DNA of 64,000 nt from positions 3,596,001-3,660,000 of the forward strand of contig NZ_CP074371.1 of the NCBI RefSeq assembly GCF_018362975.1. Reading direction: 5' to 3'. Numbering within the stretch: position 1 is the stretch's first letter; each line of letters starts with the position of its first letter. Origin of the DNA: Nocardia tengchongensis. Lineage in GTDB: Bacteria > Actinomycetota > Actinomycetes > Mycobacteriales > Mycobacteriaceae. Positions 9,706-19,137 of this stretch are shown here, piece after piece. Position numbers and translations under genes: made by a program. A model generated the notes under the pieces. It was not told the origin of the DNA and did no database searches. It saw nothing but the letters and a program-made list of their open reading frames with translations.

Positions 9706-10389
9706 GTGGCAAAAGCGGAGAACCGATTGAGCCGGGAAACGGTCGCCGACGGCGCGATCGCGCTGGCGGACGCCGAGGGCCTCGACGCGCTGACCATCCG
9801 GCGGCTGGCCCAGGAACTGGGCGTCACCCCGATGGCGCTGTACTGGCATTTCAAGAACAAGGACGAACTGCTCAACGGCGTCGTCGACCGACTGTGGGAA
9901 CAGGTCGACACCACCCGCGACCGGTCGCGCCCGCTGCTGGACCAGTTCCGCGCCCTGGCCGAATCGCTGGTGGCGGTGCTGCGCGAGCACCGCGCCCTGG
10001 TGCCGCTGTTCCAGGTGCCCGGCGACAACGACCCGAGCCCCGGATTCCTGGAGGCCACCGAGACCGCGCTCGAGATCCTCACCGAATACGGCTTCGACGT
10101 CGAGCCCGCCGCCGCGATCTGCGGCAACGCCCTGCGCACCGCGGTCACGCTGGTGATCGGCGAGCCCGGCGCCCCCACGCCCCAGCAGTCCGCGGACGAG
10201 AACGCCGAGATGATCCGCCGCAAGCGCCTACGCCTGGAAACCCTGCCGCGGCAGCGCTATCCCCGGATCGTGGCGGCCGCCGCCGCGCTGACCGGCTGTG
10301 AAGCCGACCAGCACTACGGTTTCGGCCTCGACTTCTTCATGACGGCCCTCGCCGCGCTGCCCGTCCCCGCGCGTGCCGAGCAGTCGTGA
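9706..10389 (+). CDS. TetR/AcrR family transcriptional regulator
   Basis: A 227-residue regulator. The N-terminal DNA-binding domain is clear: LSRETVADGAIALADAEG, then the helix-turn-helix LTIRRLAQELGVTPMALYWH near residues 28-47, ending in FKNKDELL. The remainder is a helical ligand-binding domain of the TetR C-terminal type. I use the GTG at 9706 because the HTH then begins at the usual distance. There is no clear Shine-Dalgarno, so the transcript may be leaderless. Upstream in-frame codons overlap the operator boxes and the MFS start. Likely local repressor of the divergent exporter and of itself. Confidence 0.87.
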   Translation: MAKAENRLSRETVADGAIALADAEGLDALTIRRLAQELGVTPMALYWHFKNKDELLNGVVDRLWEQVDTTRDRSRPLLDQFRALAESLVAVLREHRALVPLFQVPGDNDPSPGFLEATETALEILTEYGFDVEPAAAICGNALRTAVTLVIGEPGAPTPQQSADENAEMIRRKRLRLETLPRQRYPRIVAAAAALTGCEADQHYGFGLDFFMTALAALPVPARAEQS

Positions 10390-10392
10390 CGT

Positions 10393-12588
10393 TCAGCCGC
10401 GCCCACCGGATTTCGCCCGCAGGTTGTCGGCCAGCTGCTGCGGCATCGGCTCGTGGCGGGCATACGCGCGGGTGAAGCTCGCATCGCCATGCGCCAGCGA
10501 CCGTAGATCCACGGCGTAGCGGCTCAGCTCGAGTTCGGGGACTTCGGACCGAATCGCGGTGCGGCCCAACCCCACCGGTTCGGTCCCGAGGACACGGCCC
10601 CGGCGGCTCGACAGATCGCCGAGCACCGGGCCCACATAGGCGTCCGAAACCACCACCAGCACTTCGGCAATGGGTTCCAGCACGCTGATGCGGGCGGTGG
10701 CGGCGGCCTCACGCAAGGCCAGCCCGCCCGCGGTCTGGAAGGCCGCGTCGGAGGAATCCACCGAGTGCGCTTTGCCGTCGAACAACGTCACCCGCACGTC
10801 GACCAGCGGATATCCGGACGCGACACCGCGCAGCGCCTGGGCCCGCACGCCCTTCTCCACCGACGGAATGAACTGGCGCGGAACGACTCCGCCCACGACT
10901 TTGTCCACGAACTCGATGCCGGATCCCTCCGGCAGCGGCGCCACGTCGATCTCGCAGACCGCGAACTGCCCGTGGCCGCCGGACTGCTTCACATGCCGTC
11001 CGCGCCCGGATGCCTGGGTGGCGAAGGTTTCCCGCAACGCCACCTCGTGGTCGACGACGTCGACCTGCACCCCGAACCGGGACCGCAGCCGTTCCAGCGC
11101 TACTTCGCGATGCGCCTCGCCCAGACACCACAACACCAGTTGATGGGTGTCGGGATTCTGCTCCAGCCGGACCGTGGGATCTTCGGCCACCAACCGCGAC
11201 AGCCCCTGCGAGAGCTTGTCCTCATCGGCCTTGCCGTGCGCTTTGATGGCGACCGGCAGCAGCGGATCCGGCATCGACCACGGCTCGATGAGGAGCGGGT
11301 AGTCCTTGGTGGACAACGTGTCTCCGGTCTCGGCGTGCGACAGCTTGCTGACGCACACGATGTCCCCGGCGATGGCCTGGGGGAGTGGCCGCTGCTGTTT
11401 CCCGAACGGCGCGGACACCCCGCCGACGCGTTCGTCGGCATCGTGATCTCCGTTGTCGCCCGCGCCGTGCCCGCACACATGGACCGTGTCGTCGGCGTGC
11501 AGGGTGCCGGAAAACACTCGCACCAGCGACAACCGGCCCACGTACGGGTCGGAGGCCGTGCGGATCACCTCGGCGGCCAGCGGCGCGTCCGGATCGCAGG
11601 CGAGCTCGGCGGGCTTGCCGCCGGATCCGGTCGCCGACACGGGATGCTCTGCGGGCGTGGGGAATCCGCGGGTGATCAGATCCAGGATCTCCACCGTGCC
11701 CAGCCCCTGCCGCGCGCCTTCGGGCGGCGGCGCGGCGATCAGCACCGGATGGAAGCTCCCGCGCGCGACCGCCTGCTCGAGGTCGGCGATCAGCGTGGCG
11801 AGGTCGATCTCCTCCCCGCCGATGTAGCGGTCCATGAGGGTCTCGTCCTCGCTCTCGGCGATGATGCCCTCGATGAGCCGATTGCGAGCCTCCGCCATCT
11901 GCTCGCGCTGTTCGGCGGACGCGGGCATCTCCACGCGTTCCCCGGTCGCGTAGTCGTAGACGTGCTGGGTGAGCAGTTCGATCAGCCCGGTCACCGGCCG
12001 GTGCCCGTCGGCGCTCTTGGGTCCGTACACCGGAAGATGCAGCGGCAGCATCGATTCCGAGCGCCCGCCGCCGAGGATCTGCGCGCAGGTCGCGGTCAGG
12101 TCCTCGAAATCGGCTCGCGCGGTGTCCAAATGGGTGACCACGATGGCGCGCGGCATGCCGACGCTCGCGCATTCCTCCCACAGTGCCAGCGTTGCCCCGC
12201 TCACGCCCTCCACGCCGGCGGCGGCCGAGAGAATGAAAAGGGCCGCGTCCGCTGCTCGCAGACCGGCCCTGAGTTCCCCGACGAAATCGGCGTAGCCGGG
12301 GGTGTCGAGGAGGTTGACCTTGACCCGTTCCCACCCCATCGGCACCACCGACAGTTGCACCGATCGGTGTTGTCGCTGCTCGATGTCGTCGTAGTCGGAG
12401 AGGCTGGTGCCGTCCTCGACCCGCCCGGCTCTGGGTACCGCTCCCGCGGCCACTGCGAGCGCGTCGACCAGCGTGGTCTTCCCGGACCCGCTGTGGCCGA
12501 CCAGCACCACATTGCGTATGTCATCGGGCCGTTCGGCCACGACTACCCTGCCGTTGACACCGTGCGATGTCGTCGTTCGCTCGACCAT
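10393..12588 (-). CDS. fusA2: Elongation factor G-like GTPase (EF-G2 type)
   Basis: A 731-residue paralogue of translocase EF-G, close in length to the mycobacterial FusA2 family. The G domain has the P-loop GHSGSGKTT at about 31-39, G3 DTPGYADF, and a diverged G4, THLD in place of NKxD. Domains II-V follow with VRVFSGTLHADDTVHVCGHG, a domain IV region with SGGHGQFAVCEI, and PVGLGRTAIRSEVP near the C terminus. FusA2-type proteins are thought not to be the main translocase; the cellular role is unclear. I start at MVERTTTS (12588), 53 codons inside the longest open frame, because conservation with other EF-G2 proteins begins there. The stop lies 3 bases from the convergent TetR stop. Confidence 0.85.
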   Translation of the reverse strand: MVERTTTSHGVNGRVVVAERPDDIRNVVLVGHSGSGKTTLVDALAVAAGAVPRAGRVEDGTSLSDYDDIEQRQHRSVQLSVVPMGWERVKVNLLDTPGYADFVGELRAGLRAADAALFILSAAAGVEGVSGATLALWEECASVGMPRAIVVTHLDTARADFEDLTATCAQILGGGRSESMLPLHLPVYGPKSADGHRPVTGLIELLTQHVYDYATGERVEMPASAEQREQMAEARNRLIEGIIAESEDETLMDRYIGGEEIDLATLIADLEQAVARGSFHPVLIAAPPPEGARQGLGTVEILDLITRGFPTPAEHPVSATGSGGKPAELACDPDAPLAAEVIRTASDPYVGRLSLVRVFSGTLHADDTVHVCGHGAGDNGDHDADERVGGVSAPFGKQQRPLPQAIAGDIVCVSKLSHAETGDTLSTKDYPLLIEPWSMPDPLLPVAIKAHGKADEDKLSQGLSRLVAEDPTVRLEQNPDTHQLVLWCLGEAHREVALERLRSRFGVQVDVVDHEVALRETFATQASGRGRHVKQSGGHGQFAVCEIDVAPLPEGSGIEFVDKVVGGVVPRQFIPSVEKGVRAQALRGVASGYPLVDVRVTLFDGKAHSVDSSDAAFQTAGGLALREAAATARISVLEPIAEVLVVVSDAYVGPVLGDLSSRRGRVLGTEPVGLGRTAIRSEVPELELSRYAVDLRSLAHGDASFTRAYARHEPMPQQLADNLRAKSGGRG

Positions 12589-12792
12589 GGCTCGCTCCGT
12601 GGGTCGATCATTGCGGTCCTTCGAGCTTCCCACCAGCGGAGGGGTCCCGTCCACGAATCGCGGGATAACTCGTCTAACGGCGTTTCTGCGGCGGTCGCGC
12701 GGCATCCATACCCGCGCCACTGTCCTGCGCAGACGACCGCGCGCCACGACCCGGTGAGGATCGCGGCGCGCAGCCGTGGTTCGAGTGGCGGG

Positions 12793-13833
12793 CTAGGAGC
12801 CGAAGCGGGCCAGCACGCTGGTGGCCTCCTGGGCCGCGCTGCCTTCCTCGGCCAGGTGCGCCATCTCCGGGGAGATCTCGCGGCCGTGGTGGCGCATGGC
12901 CTGCGCGTAGAGGCGGCCGGCGCGGTAGGACGAGCGGACCAGCGGCCCGGCCATGACACCCGCGAAGCCCATCTCCTCGGCGGCCTTGGAGTGCTCGACG
13001 AACTCCTCCGGCTTCACCCAGCGGTCGACCGGGTGGTGGCGGGGGGAAGGGCGCAGGTACTGGGTGATGGTGATGATGTCGCAGCCCGCCTCGTGCAGGT
13101 CGCGCAGGCCCTGGGTGACTTCCTCGGGGGTCTCGCCCATTCCCAGGATCAGGTTGGACTTGGTGACCAGTCCGGCCTCGCGGGCCGCGGTGATGACCGC
13201 CAGCGACCGCTCGTATCGGAAGGCGGGCCGGATGCGCTTGAAGATGCGCGGCACCGTCTCCAGATTGTGCGCGAGCACCTCCGGCCGCGACTCGAACACC
13301 TCGGCCAGCTGCTCGGGCACCGCGTTGAAGTCGGGGATCAGCAGTTCGACGCCGGTGTGCGGGTTGAGCCGCTTGATGGCGCGCACGGTCTCGGCGTACA
13401 GCCAGGAGCCGCCGTCCTCGAGATCGTCGCGCGCGACGCCGGTGACGGTGGAGTAGCGCAGCCCCATGGCCTGCACGCTCTCGGCGACGCGCCGCGGCTC
13501 GTCACGATCGAGGGCAGCGGGCTTGCCGGTGTCGATCTGGCAGAAGTCGCAGCGCCGCGTGCACTGTTCGCCGCCGATGAGGAAGGTGGCCTCGCGGTCC
13601 TCCCAGCATTCGAAGATGTTGGGACACCCGGCTTCCTCGCAGACCGTGTGCAGCCCTTCGCGTTTCACCAGGCCCTTGAGTTCGGTGTACTCGGGGCCCA
13701 TGGTCGCGCGGGTGCGGATCCACGAGGGTTTGCGCTCGATCGGGGTCTCGGCGTTGCGGGCCTCGATGCGAAGCAGCTTGCGGCCGTTGGGTGCGGCCGG
13801 GTCGTTAGGTGTCGGGGTATCGACGGAAGTCAC
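12793..13833 (-). CDS. lipA: Lipoyl synthase
   Basis: A 346-residue radical-SAM enzyme that inserts two sulfurs into protein-bound octanoate to make lipoyl groups. The auxiliary-cluster cysteines are C65, C70 and C76 in [12 protein letters not shown]. The radical-SAM cluster is C91, C95 and C98 in [23 protein letters not shown] is a family signature. The N-terminal tail is about 35 residues longer than in M. tuberculosis LipA if the GTG at 13833 is used; another GTG lies 9 bases upstream. The gene lies 22 bases after lipB on the same strand, so the two steps of lipoate assembly are co-expressed. Confidence 0.95.
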   Translation of the reverse strand: MTSVDTPTPNDPAAPNGRKLLRIEARNAETPIERKPSWIRTRATMGPEYTELKGLVKREGLHTVCEEAGCPNIFECWEDREATFLIGGEQCTRRCDFCQIDTGKPAALDRDEPRRVAESVQAMGLRYSTVTGVARDDLEDGGSWLYAETVRAIKRLNPHTGVELLIPDFNAVPEQLAEVFESRPEVLAHNLETVPRIFKRIRPAFRYERSLAVITAAREAGLVTKSNLILGMGETPEEVTQGLRDLHEAGCDIITITQYLRPSPRHHPVDRWVKPEEFVEHSKAAEEMGFAGVMAGPLVRSSYRAGRLYAQAMRHHGREISPEMAHLAEEGSAAQEATSVLARFGS

Positions 13834-13855
13834 TTGATTCACCCTACGCTCGTGG

Positions 13856-14650
13856 TCATTCGGCCTTGACGGGCACGTCATCGGGCACCGCGGGGAGTGG
13901 TTCGGGGCATTCGGCGGCTGCTTTCGCGCAGCGCGAGATGGTGTGGTCGGACACCTTCAGTTCGCCGTCGAGGGCGCGGGTGATGGCGTCGGCGACCAGC
14001 GGCCGCACCTCGTCGACGGTGACGTCGCGGCCGAGTTCGCGGCTCAGGGTGGTGACCCCGGCATCGGGGATTCCGCACGGCACGATCGCATTGAAGCCGT
14101 CCAGGCTGGAATCGCAGTTGAGCGCGATGCCGTGCAGGGCGACGCCGCGCTGCACGCGCACGCCGATGGCCGCGACCTTGCGCTCGGGCAGGAACTGGTT
14201 CGCGGGGACCCAGACGCCCGAACGGCCTTCCACGCGACCGGTTTCCAGTCCGAGCTGCGCGCACACGGCGATCAGCGCCTCTTCGAGGCGGCGCACGTAG
14301 GCGACCACGTCGACCGGTTCGGCCAGCCGCACGATCGGGTAGCCGACCAGTTGCCCCGGACCGTGCCAGGTGATCTTCCCGCCGCGATCCACCTCGATCA
14401 CCGGGCTGCCGTCCATGGGCAGATCCTGCGGTTCGGTGCGGCGTCCCGCGGTGTAGACGAAGGGATGTTCCAGCAGGAGCAGCCGGTCCGGGCCGATGCC
14501 CTCGGCGCGTTCGTCCGCGATGGACCGCTGCAATTCCCAGGCTCGCTGGTATTCGATCAGGCCCAGATCTTCGACCGCGAGGGGTGTGCTGTCGAAGCGA
14601 GCCGACACCGCGCGGGGTAACGGTGCGGTGGCCGTAGTGCTCTCGCTCAC
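13856..14650 (-). CDS. lipB: Octanoyl-[ACP]:protein octanoyltransferase
   Basis: A 264-residue LipB that moves octanoate from acyl carrier protein to the lipoyl domains of target enzymes. The substrate loop [17 protein letters not shown] spans about 89-105. The catalytic lysine is in RKVAAIGV (K158) and the catalytic cysteine in [12 protein letters not shown] (C192). The C-terminal ~30 residues after the conserved core are Ala/Pro-rich and variable. The start overlaps the stop of the upstream GNAT gene by 4 bases, showing translational coupling. The main client, the E2 protein SucB, is encoded 1.5 kb away. Confidence 0.95.
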   Translation of the reverse strand: MSESTTATAPLPRAVSARFDSTPLAVEDLGLIEYQRAWELQRSIADERAEGIGPDRLLLLEHPFVYTAGRRTEPQDLPMDGSPVIEVDRGGKITWHGPGQLVGYPIVRLAEPVDVVAYVRRLEEALIAVCAQLGLETGRVEGRSGVWVPANQFLPERKVAAIGVRVQRGVALHGIALNCDSSLDGFNAIVPCGIPDAGVTTLSRELGRDVTVDEVRPLVADAITRALDGELKVSDHTISRCAKAAAECPEPLPAVPDDVPVKAE

Positions 14651-15180
14651 GATGGCGACGCTACCCCTTCGGCGAAGGTCCGTTGCATGAGCGTCAGATC
14701 CATCCAGCGGCCGAACTTGAACCCCACCTCCGGCAGCTGCCCGACGGTGGTGAACCCGAATTTCTCGTGCAGGCCGATCGACGTGCGGTTACTCGACTCG
14801 ATGGCCGCGATCATGGCGTGCACCCCGCCGCGTTCGGCGCGCTCCAGCAGCGCCCGCATGAGCGCGGTGGCCACGCCGCGGCGATGGAATATATCTGACA
14901 CGTACACCGAGTTCTCGACCGAGAACCGGTAGCCCGACTTCGGCCGGAACTGGCCGTAACTCGCGTAGCCGGCCACCTTGCCATGGATCTCCGCGATCAG
15001 CACCGGATGTCCCGCACCGGTCCGCGCCGCGAACCAGGCCTCGCGTTCGTGGATGTCGGCGAGCTCGGTATCCCAGATGGCGGTGGTCTCGGCGATCGCG
15101 TTGTTGTGGATCACCAGGATCTCGGGCAGATCGCTCTCACGCGCATCCCGCACCAGCAGGTCGGACGGATGATTGGTCAC
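14647..15180 (-). CDS. GNAT family N-acetyltransferase (phosphinothricin/methionine-sulfoximine acetyltransferase-like)
   Basis: A 177-residue GNAT enzyme. It follows the phosphinothricin-acetyltransferase layout: [20 protein letters not shown] at the N terminus, [25 protein letters not shown] in the middle, and the acetyl-CoA pyrophosphate loop [37 protein letters not shown] is also typical. Such enzymes acetylate glutamate-like amino acids, and the exact acceptor cannot be read here. First gene of a coupled minus-strand run with lipB and lipA. Confidence 0.9.
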   Translation of the reverse strand: MTNHPSDLLVRDARESDLPEILVIHNNAIAETTAIWDTELADIHEREAWFAARTGAGHPVLIAEIHGKVAGYASYGQFRPKSGYRFSVENSVYVSDIFHRRGVATALMRALLERAERGGVHAMIAAIESSNRTSIGLHEKFGFTTVGQLPEVGFKFGRWMDLTLMQRTFAEGVASPS

Positions 15181-15259
15181 GCCCCCACGGTATCGATGGC
15201 CCCACTGTGATGTGCGCCGCGCCCACCGTGTCGTCCCGGCCTAGCCTTTCGGCCGGAAT

Positions 15260-16159
15260 CTAGTCCGTGTGGCCGAGTGTTGCGGCCAGGGCCGCGCCGA
15301 TGGTGGGGTGCTGGAATTGATATCCGGCGTCCTCGAGCGCGGTGGGAATCGCCCTGGGGCCGTGCAGAATTGCTTCTTCCGCGAATTCACCGACCGCGGC
15401 CCGCAATGCGAACGCGGGCACCATCAACGGTGTCGGCCGATGCATGACCCGCCCCAGCGCGCGCGTGAACTCGGCGTTGGTGACCGGTGCGGGCCCGACC
15501 ATATTGACCGGCCCGGAAAGGTTTTCGTGTGGTAGCGCGAACATGATCGCCCCCACTTCGTCGTCGAGCGAGATCCACGGGACGTATTGCCGCCCGCTGC
15601 CGAGCCGCCCGCCGAGCCCGAGATAGTAGAGCGGGTACAGCATTCCGAGCATGCCGCCGTGCCGGGCCAGCACCACCGCCGAGCGCAACAGCACGGTGCG
15701 GACGCCGGCGTCGGCGGCCTGTTCGGTGGCGGCTTCCCAGTCGGCGCAGAGCCGGGCCAGGAATCCGCTTCCGGCGGGCGAGGTCTCGGTGACGACGTGG
15801 TCGCCGGTCGCGCCGCCGTAGTAGTGCGCGCCGCTGGCGTTGACCAGCGTCGGCACTCCCGCGGCGGCGACCGCGGCGGCCAGCACGTCGGTGGGGACGA
15901 TGCGGCTGTCGCGCAGCTCCTGTTTGTAGCTGCCGTTCCAGCGCCGCCGCCCGATGCTCGCGCCGCAGAGGTTCACCACGGCGTCCGCACCGCGCAGCGC
16001 GCGCTCGTCGAGGTTGGAACGGACTGGGTCCCAGGTGAATTCGTCACGGGCGTGCACGGGACGGCGCACCAGGCGGGTGACCTCGTGCCCGTCGCGGCGC
16101 AGTGCCGCGACGAGTCCCGTCCCGATCAGTCCGGACGAACCGGCGACCACGATCTTCAT
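15260..16159 (-). CDS. TIGR01777-type NAD-dependent epimerase/SDR-like protein (YfcH/SulA family)
   Basis: A 299-residue extended short-chain dehydrogenase-like protein. It has the Rossmann motif [13 protein letters not shown] at the N terminus, [13 protein letters not shown] near residue 65 (a TIGR01777 hallmark), ASGAHYYG in the active-site region, and [11 protein letters not shown] plus [16 protein letters not shown] in the second half. The family's reaction is not established. I use the ATG at 16159 rather than a TTG three codons upstream, since it places the first beta strand directly at the N terminus. The homologous gene lies between sucB/dlaT and lipB in M. tuberculosis (Rv2216), and that order is kept here apart from the inserted GNAT gene. 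Confidence 0.9.
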   Translation of the reverse strand: MKIVVAGSSGLIGTGLVAALRRDGHEVTRLVRRPVHARDEFTWDPVRSNLDERALRGADAVVNLCGASIGRRRWNGSYKQELRDSRIVPTDVLAAAVAAAGVPTLVNASGAHYYGGATGDHVVTETSPAGSGFLARLCADWEAATEQAADAGVRTVLLRSAVVLARHGGMLGMLYPLYYLGLGGRLGSGRQYVPWISLDDEVGAIMFALPHENLSGPVNMVGPAPVTNAEFTRALGRVMHRPTPLMVPAFALRAAVGEFAEEAILHGPRAIPTALEDAGYQFQHPTIGAALAATLGHTD

Positions 16160-16191
16160 CCGATCCAACCCCCGACGTCTCCGTTCCGGCC

Positions 16192-17925
16192 TTACAGGCC
16201 CAGGTCACCCTCGAACGCGGCCTCTTCCAGACGGTGCTTGATCGTGGTCACGAAGCGACCCGCGTCGGCGCCGTCGATGAGGCGGTGGTCGTAGGTGAGC
16301 GGCAGGTAGGCCATCGACCGGATGCCGATGAACTCGTTGCCGTCGTCGCTGATCACCATGGGGCGCTTCACGATCGCGCCGGTACCCAGCTCGGCGGCCT
16401 GCGGCGGCACCAGGATCGGGGTGTCGAACAGCGCGCCGTTCGAGCCGATATTGGTGATGGTGAAGGTGCCGTTGGCCAGCTCGTCCGGCTTCAGGCCGCC
16501 GGTGCGCGCCCGGTTGGCGATATCGGCGATGGCCCGCGCCAGTCCGGCCAGCGACAGGTCGTTGGCGTTGTGGATGATCGGCGAGAGCAGACCCTGCTCG
16601 GTGTCGACCGCGATACCCAGGTTGACCACCGAGTGGTAGGTGATCTCCTTGGTGTCGGAGTTGTAGGACGCGTTGATGTTCGGGTGCACGGCCAGCGCCT
16701 CGATGACGGCCTTGGCGTAGAACGGCAGGAACGTGAGGTTCACGCCCTCGCGCTGCTTGAACGCGGCCTTGGCGCGGTTGCGCAGGGACGCGATCTTGGT
16801 CATGTCGACCTCGTGCACCTGGGTCAGCTGCGCGGTGGTCTGCAGCGACTCGAGCGTCTTGGTCGCGGTGATCTGCCGGATGCGGGTGGCCTTCTGGACC
16901 GTGCCCGGCAGGTGCGACAGCGATGCGCGCGGCGCGGCGGCCGGGGCGGCCGGAGCAGCAGCGGCGGCGGGCGCGGCGGCCGGGGCCGGAGCCTTCTTGG
17001 CCTCCGCGGCGGCGAGCACATCCTGCTTGCGGATGCGGCCGCCGACACCGGAGCCGGTCACGGCGGCGAGGTCGACGTTGTTCTCCGCGGCCAGCTTTCG
17101 CACCAGCGGGGTCACGTACGGGCCGCCGTTGGCGGAGGGCTCCTCGGCCGGGGTGGCCGCGGCCGGAACCGGAGCGGGCTTGGGGGCCGGGGCGGGCGCC
17201 GGGGCCGGAGCGGGCGCGGGAGCCGCGGCGGCCGGAGCCGGAGCGGGGGCAGGCGCGGGCGCCGGAGCCGGGGCGGGCGCGGGGGCCGGTGCGGCCGCGG
17301 CGACACCGCTGCCGATGACGCCCAGCTGACCGCCGACGGCGATCACGTCGTCCTCCTGCGCGGAGATCTCCAGCAGGGTGCCGGCGACCGGCGACGGGAT
17401 CTCGGTGTCGACCTTGTCGGTGGAGACCTCGAGCAGCGGCTCGTCGACGGCGACCTGGTCGCCGACCTGCTTCAGCCAGCGGGTGACGGTGCCCTCGGTG
17501 ACGGACTCGCCGAGTTCCGGCATCTTGACCGGCGTGCCGGAGGCGGCAGCGGCGGGGGCGGGCGCGGCGGCGGGGGCCGGCGCCGGGGCGGCGGCGACCG
17601 GCTGCGGGGCCGGGGCGGGAGCAGGGGCCGGTGCGGGCGCCGGGGCGGCCGCGGGAGCGGGGGCGGCGGCCGGGGCCGGAGCGGAACCGGCCTCACCGAT
17701 CACGCCGAGCTCGCCGCCGACCTCGACCACGTCGTCCTCCTGGGCGACGATCTTCACGAGAACGCCTGCGGTGGGGGACGGGATCTCGGTGTCGACCTTG
17801 TCGGTGGAGACCTCGAGCAGCGGCTCGTCGACCTCGACCGTGTCTCCTTCCTGCTTCAGCCACCTGGTGACGGTGCCCTCGGTGACGCTCTCACCAAGAG
17901 CCGGCATCTGGACGGAGAAGGTCAT
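16192..17925 (-). CDS. sucB: 2-oxoacid dehydrogenase E2 component with two lipoyl domains (dihydrolipoamide acyltransferase)
   Basis: A 577-residue E2 acyltransferase, the core subunit of a 2-oxoacid dehydrogenase complex. Two near-identical lipoyl domains carry the lipoylation motif [14 protein letters not shown] at K43 and K171. They are joined by long Ala-Pro linkers, a flexible swinging arm. A peripheral-subunit-binding domain follows ([19 protein letters not shown], then [14 protein letters not shown]), then the catalytic domain ending in [13 protein letters not shown] with the catalytic His. In Corynebacteriales the orthologue (often named SucB, called DlaT in M. tuberculosis) serves pyruvate dehydrogenase. 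GAGGAG precedes the start. It is the likely client of LipB and LipA encoded nearby. Confidence 0.93.
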   Translation of the reverse strand: MTFSVQMPALGESVTEGTVTRWLKQEGDTVEVDEPLLEVSTDKVDTEIPSPTAGVLVKIVAQEDDVVEVGGELGVIGEAGSAPAPAAAPAPAAAPAPAPAPAPAPAPQPVAAAPAPAPAAAPAPAAAASGTPVKMPELGESVTEGTVTRWLKQVGDQVAVDEPLLEVSTDKVDTEIPSPVAGTLLEISAQEDDVIAVGGQLGVIGSGVAAAAPAPAPAPAPAPAPAPAPAPAAAAPAPAPAPAPAPAPKPAPVPAAATPAEEPSANGGPYVTPLVRKLAAENNVDLAAVTGSGVGGRIRKQDVLAAAEAKKAPAPAAAPAAAAAPAAPAAAPRASLSHLPGTVQKATRIRQITATKTLESLQTTAQLTQVHEVDMTKIASLRNRAKAAFKQREGVNLTFLPFYAKAVIEALAVHPNINASYNSDTKEITYHSVVNLGIAVDTEQGLLSPIIHNANDLSLAGLARAIADIANRARTGGLKPDELANGTFTITNIGSNGALFDTPILVPPQAAELGTGAIVKRPMVISDDGNEFIGIRSMAYLPLTYDHRLIDGADAGRFVTTIKHRLEEAAFEGDLGL

Positions 17926-18615
17926 GTCCGTCTACTCCTCTGACTGCTCGTCGGGTTAAACAGTTCGTCTCTCCGGGGGCGTGGCACCGCGGGTCGCGGT
18001 GTCGTCCCGACGGCCACCGAACATTCAGTGGCACCGGAGATCCGTGTTGGTTCTTGTTCCAGCCACCCATCCTTGCACTCGTCCGGGTGCGGCGTGTCAC
18101 AGGGCGGCGGTTGTGCCGACCTCTCCGCGCCGTGATCGCACCCGTGAGCGCGAAACACCCTGGAGTGACCGTGAAATAGCGGGATGCCATGACACGTATC
18201 ACGTTTACGCGCGCCACCGCTCGGTGACGTGCCGCTGGCCGGGAGTCGAACTGTCCGATTCCGGCGATCGTCACCCGAGGCTCCGCGCGGGGCTGTCGAC
18301 GAGTGCGGCACCGCCGTGGCGGAATCCGCACATCGATCGACTTGTGCCGATGGCGCGGCGGCAGTTCGGAGCGTGAGGCACGGTCGGGTCGGGAGACCGA
18401 AGGGGTTGCAGCGGGCAGGCGGTGCTGCTCCCGGGAGGCCGAGACGCGCGGTCGGCTGAGGCGAGGCTGACAGATTCGCGGCCGGGCTAAGGCCGGGCTG
18501 AAGGGTTTCTGTGGAGCTGCTTAGGAGTTGGCCGAGGGTATAGCGGCGGGCCCTCGAGCTGCGCATTATCGAATTATCCGGCGTTCTTCCGAAGCCGGGG
18601 AGGAGGTTGGCAGAG
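17926..18615. other. 690-bp intergenic region, no supported gene
   Basis: Upstream of sucB (minus) and of the small plus-strand gene at 18616, so it should hold both promoters. Open frames here have arginine-rich, low-complexity translations without motifs, and I accept none. No clear hairpin, tRNA or promoter hexamers stand out. Confidence 0.5.
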
Positions 18616-18951
18616 ATGGGTTTCTTGGATCTGTTCGGGCGCGGTGGTACCGGTCGCCAAGGTGACGCGGACCCCGCGGACCTGGCGCATCTCGTGGCCT
18701 GGACGCGAAACCATTACGGCGTCGAGGCTTTCGTCGAACCCCGCACCACCGTCACCGACGTGACGGTCCTGCTGGTCGCCCACGACGGCGAATGGACCCG
18801 CCGCGTGGTCGGCGAACGCGGCGCACACCGCCTCTCCGCCACCCTGAACATCCCTGTCTACGACGCCCGCCGGGTCGGCTACCCGCAGCGCATGCGCGAC
18901 TTCGACGCCCGCCGCCGCATCCTCGAACGCCGCATGGCCGAATCGGCCTGA
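18616..18951 (+). CDS. Small conserved-looking protein of unknown function
   Basis: A 111-residue protein not assigned to a family. It starts MGFLDLFGRG and has a mixed alpha/beta pattern with AHLVAWTRNHYGVEAFVEPR and VTVLLVAHDGEWTRRVVG. The C-terminal part is charged and helical (RMRDFDARRRILERRMAES). ATG 18616 is chosen because AGGAGG at 18601-18606 is nine bases upstream; the TTG at 18607 would sit directly against that site. Third-position GC and composition look coding. No signal peptide or membrane segment. It probably lies in the cytoplasm. Confidence 0.7.
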   Translation: MGFLDLFGRGGTGRQGDADPADLAHLVAWTRNHYGVEAFVEPRTTVTDVTVLLVAHDGEWTRRVVGERGAHRLSATLNIPVYDARRVGYPQRMRDFDARRRILERRMAESA

Positions 18952-19083
18952 CCGGTCGCCTCCGGCGCAGCGTGGAACACCCCACAGGCATTGTCCGGAG
19001 TCGCTTCCAGAGGCTGTTGCCGCGGCCGCCGTGACTCACACCGCCTGCGCCACTCGATGATCCATTGGTTATGACGGACACGA

Positions 19084-19115
19084 ACGCCCGCCACCGCATT
19101 GCGCGGGGCGGGCGT
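19084..19115. terminator. Probable intrinsic-type terminator
   Basis: A 9-bp GC-rich stem (ACGCCCGCC at 19084-19092 pairing with 19107-19115) and a 14-base loop, between the stops of two convergent genes (18951 and 19138). No U tract. Confidence 0.5.
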
Positions 19116-19137
19116 CGTTGTGAGACTGGGCCGTTGG

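Noticed and set aside
10765..13869. A 1034-codon plus-strand open frame opposite the EF-G2 and lipA genes
   Set aside because: It is antisense to two clear genes, rich in Arg, His and Gly, and without motifs; high G+C leaves long empty frames free of stops.
16900..17700. GC-rich tandem-like repeats (GCCGGAGCCGGGGC type)
   Set aside because: They encode the Ala-Pro swinging-arm linkers of the E2 protein and are not a separate repeat element.
16102..17943. A 613-codon Gly/Arg-rich plus-strand frame opposite sucB
   Set aside because: It is the shadow of the Ala-Pro linkers and lipoyl domains of sucB; its repeats come from those linkers.
17981..18459. Open frames in the spacer upstream of sucB
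   Set aside because: Composition is Arg/Pro/Ser-rich with no ribosome binding site or conserved-looking pattern.
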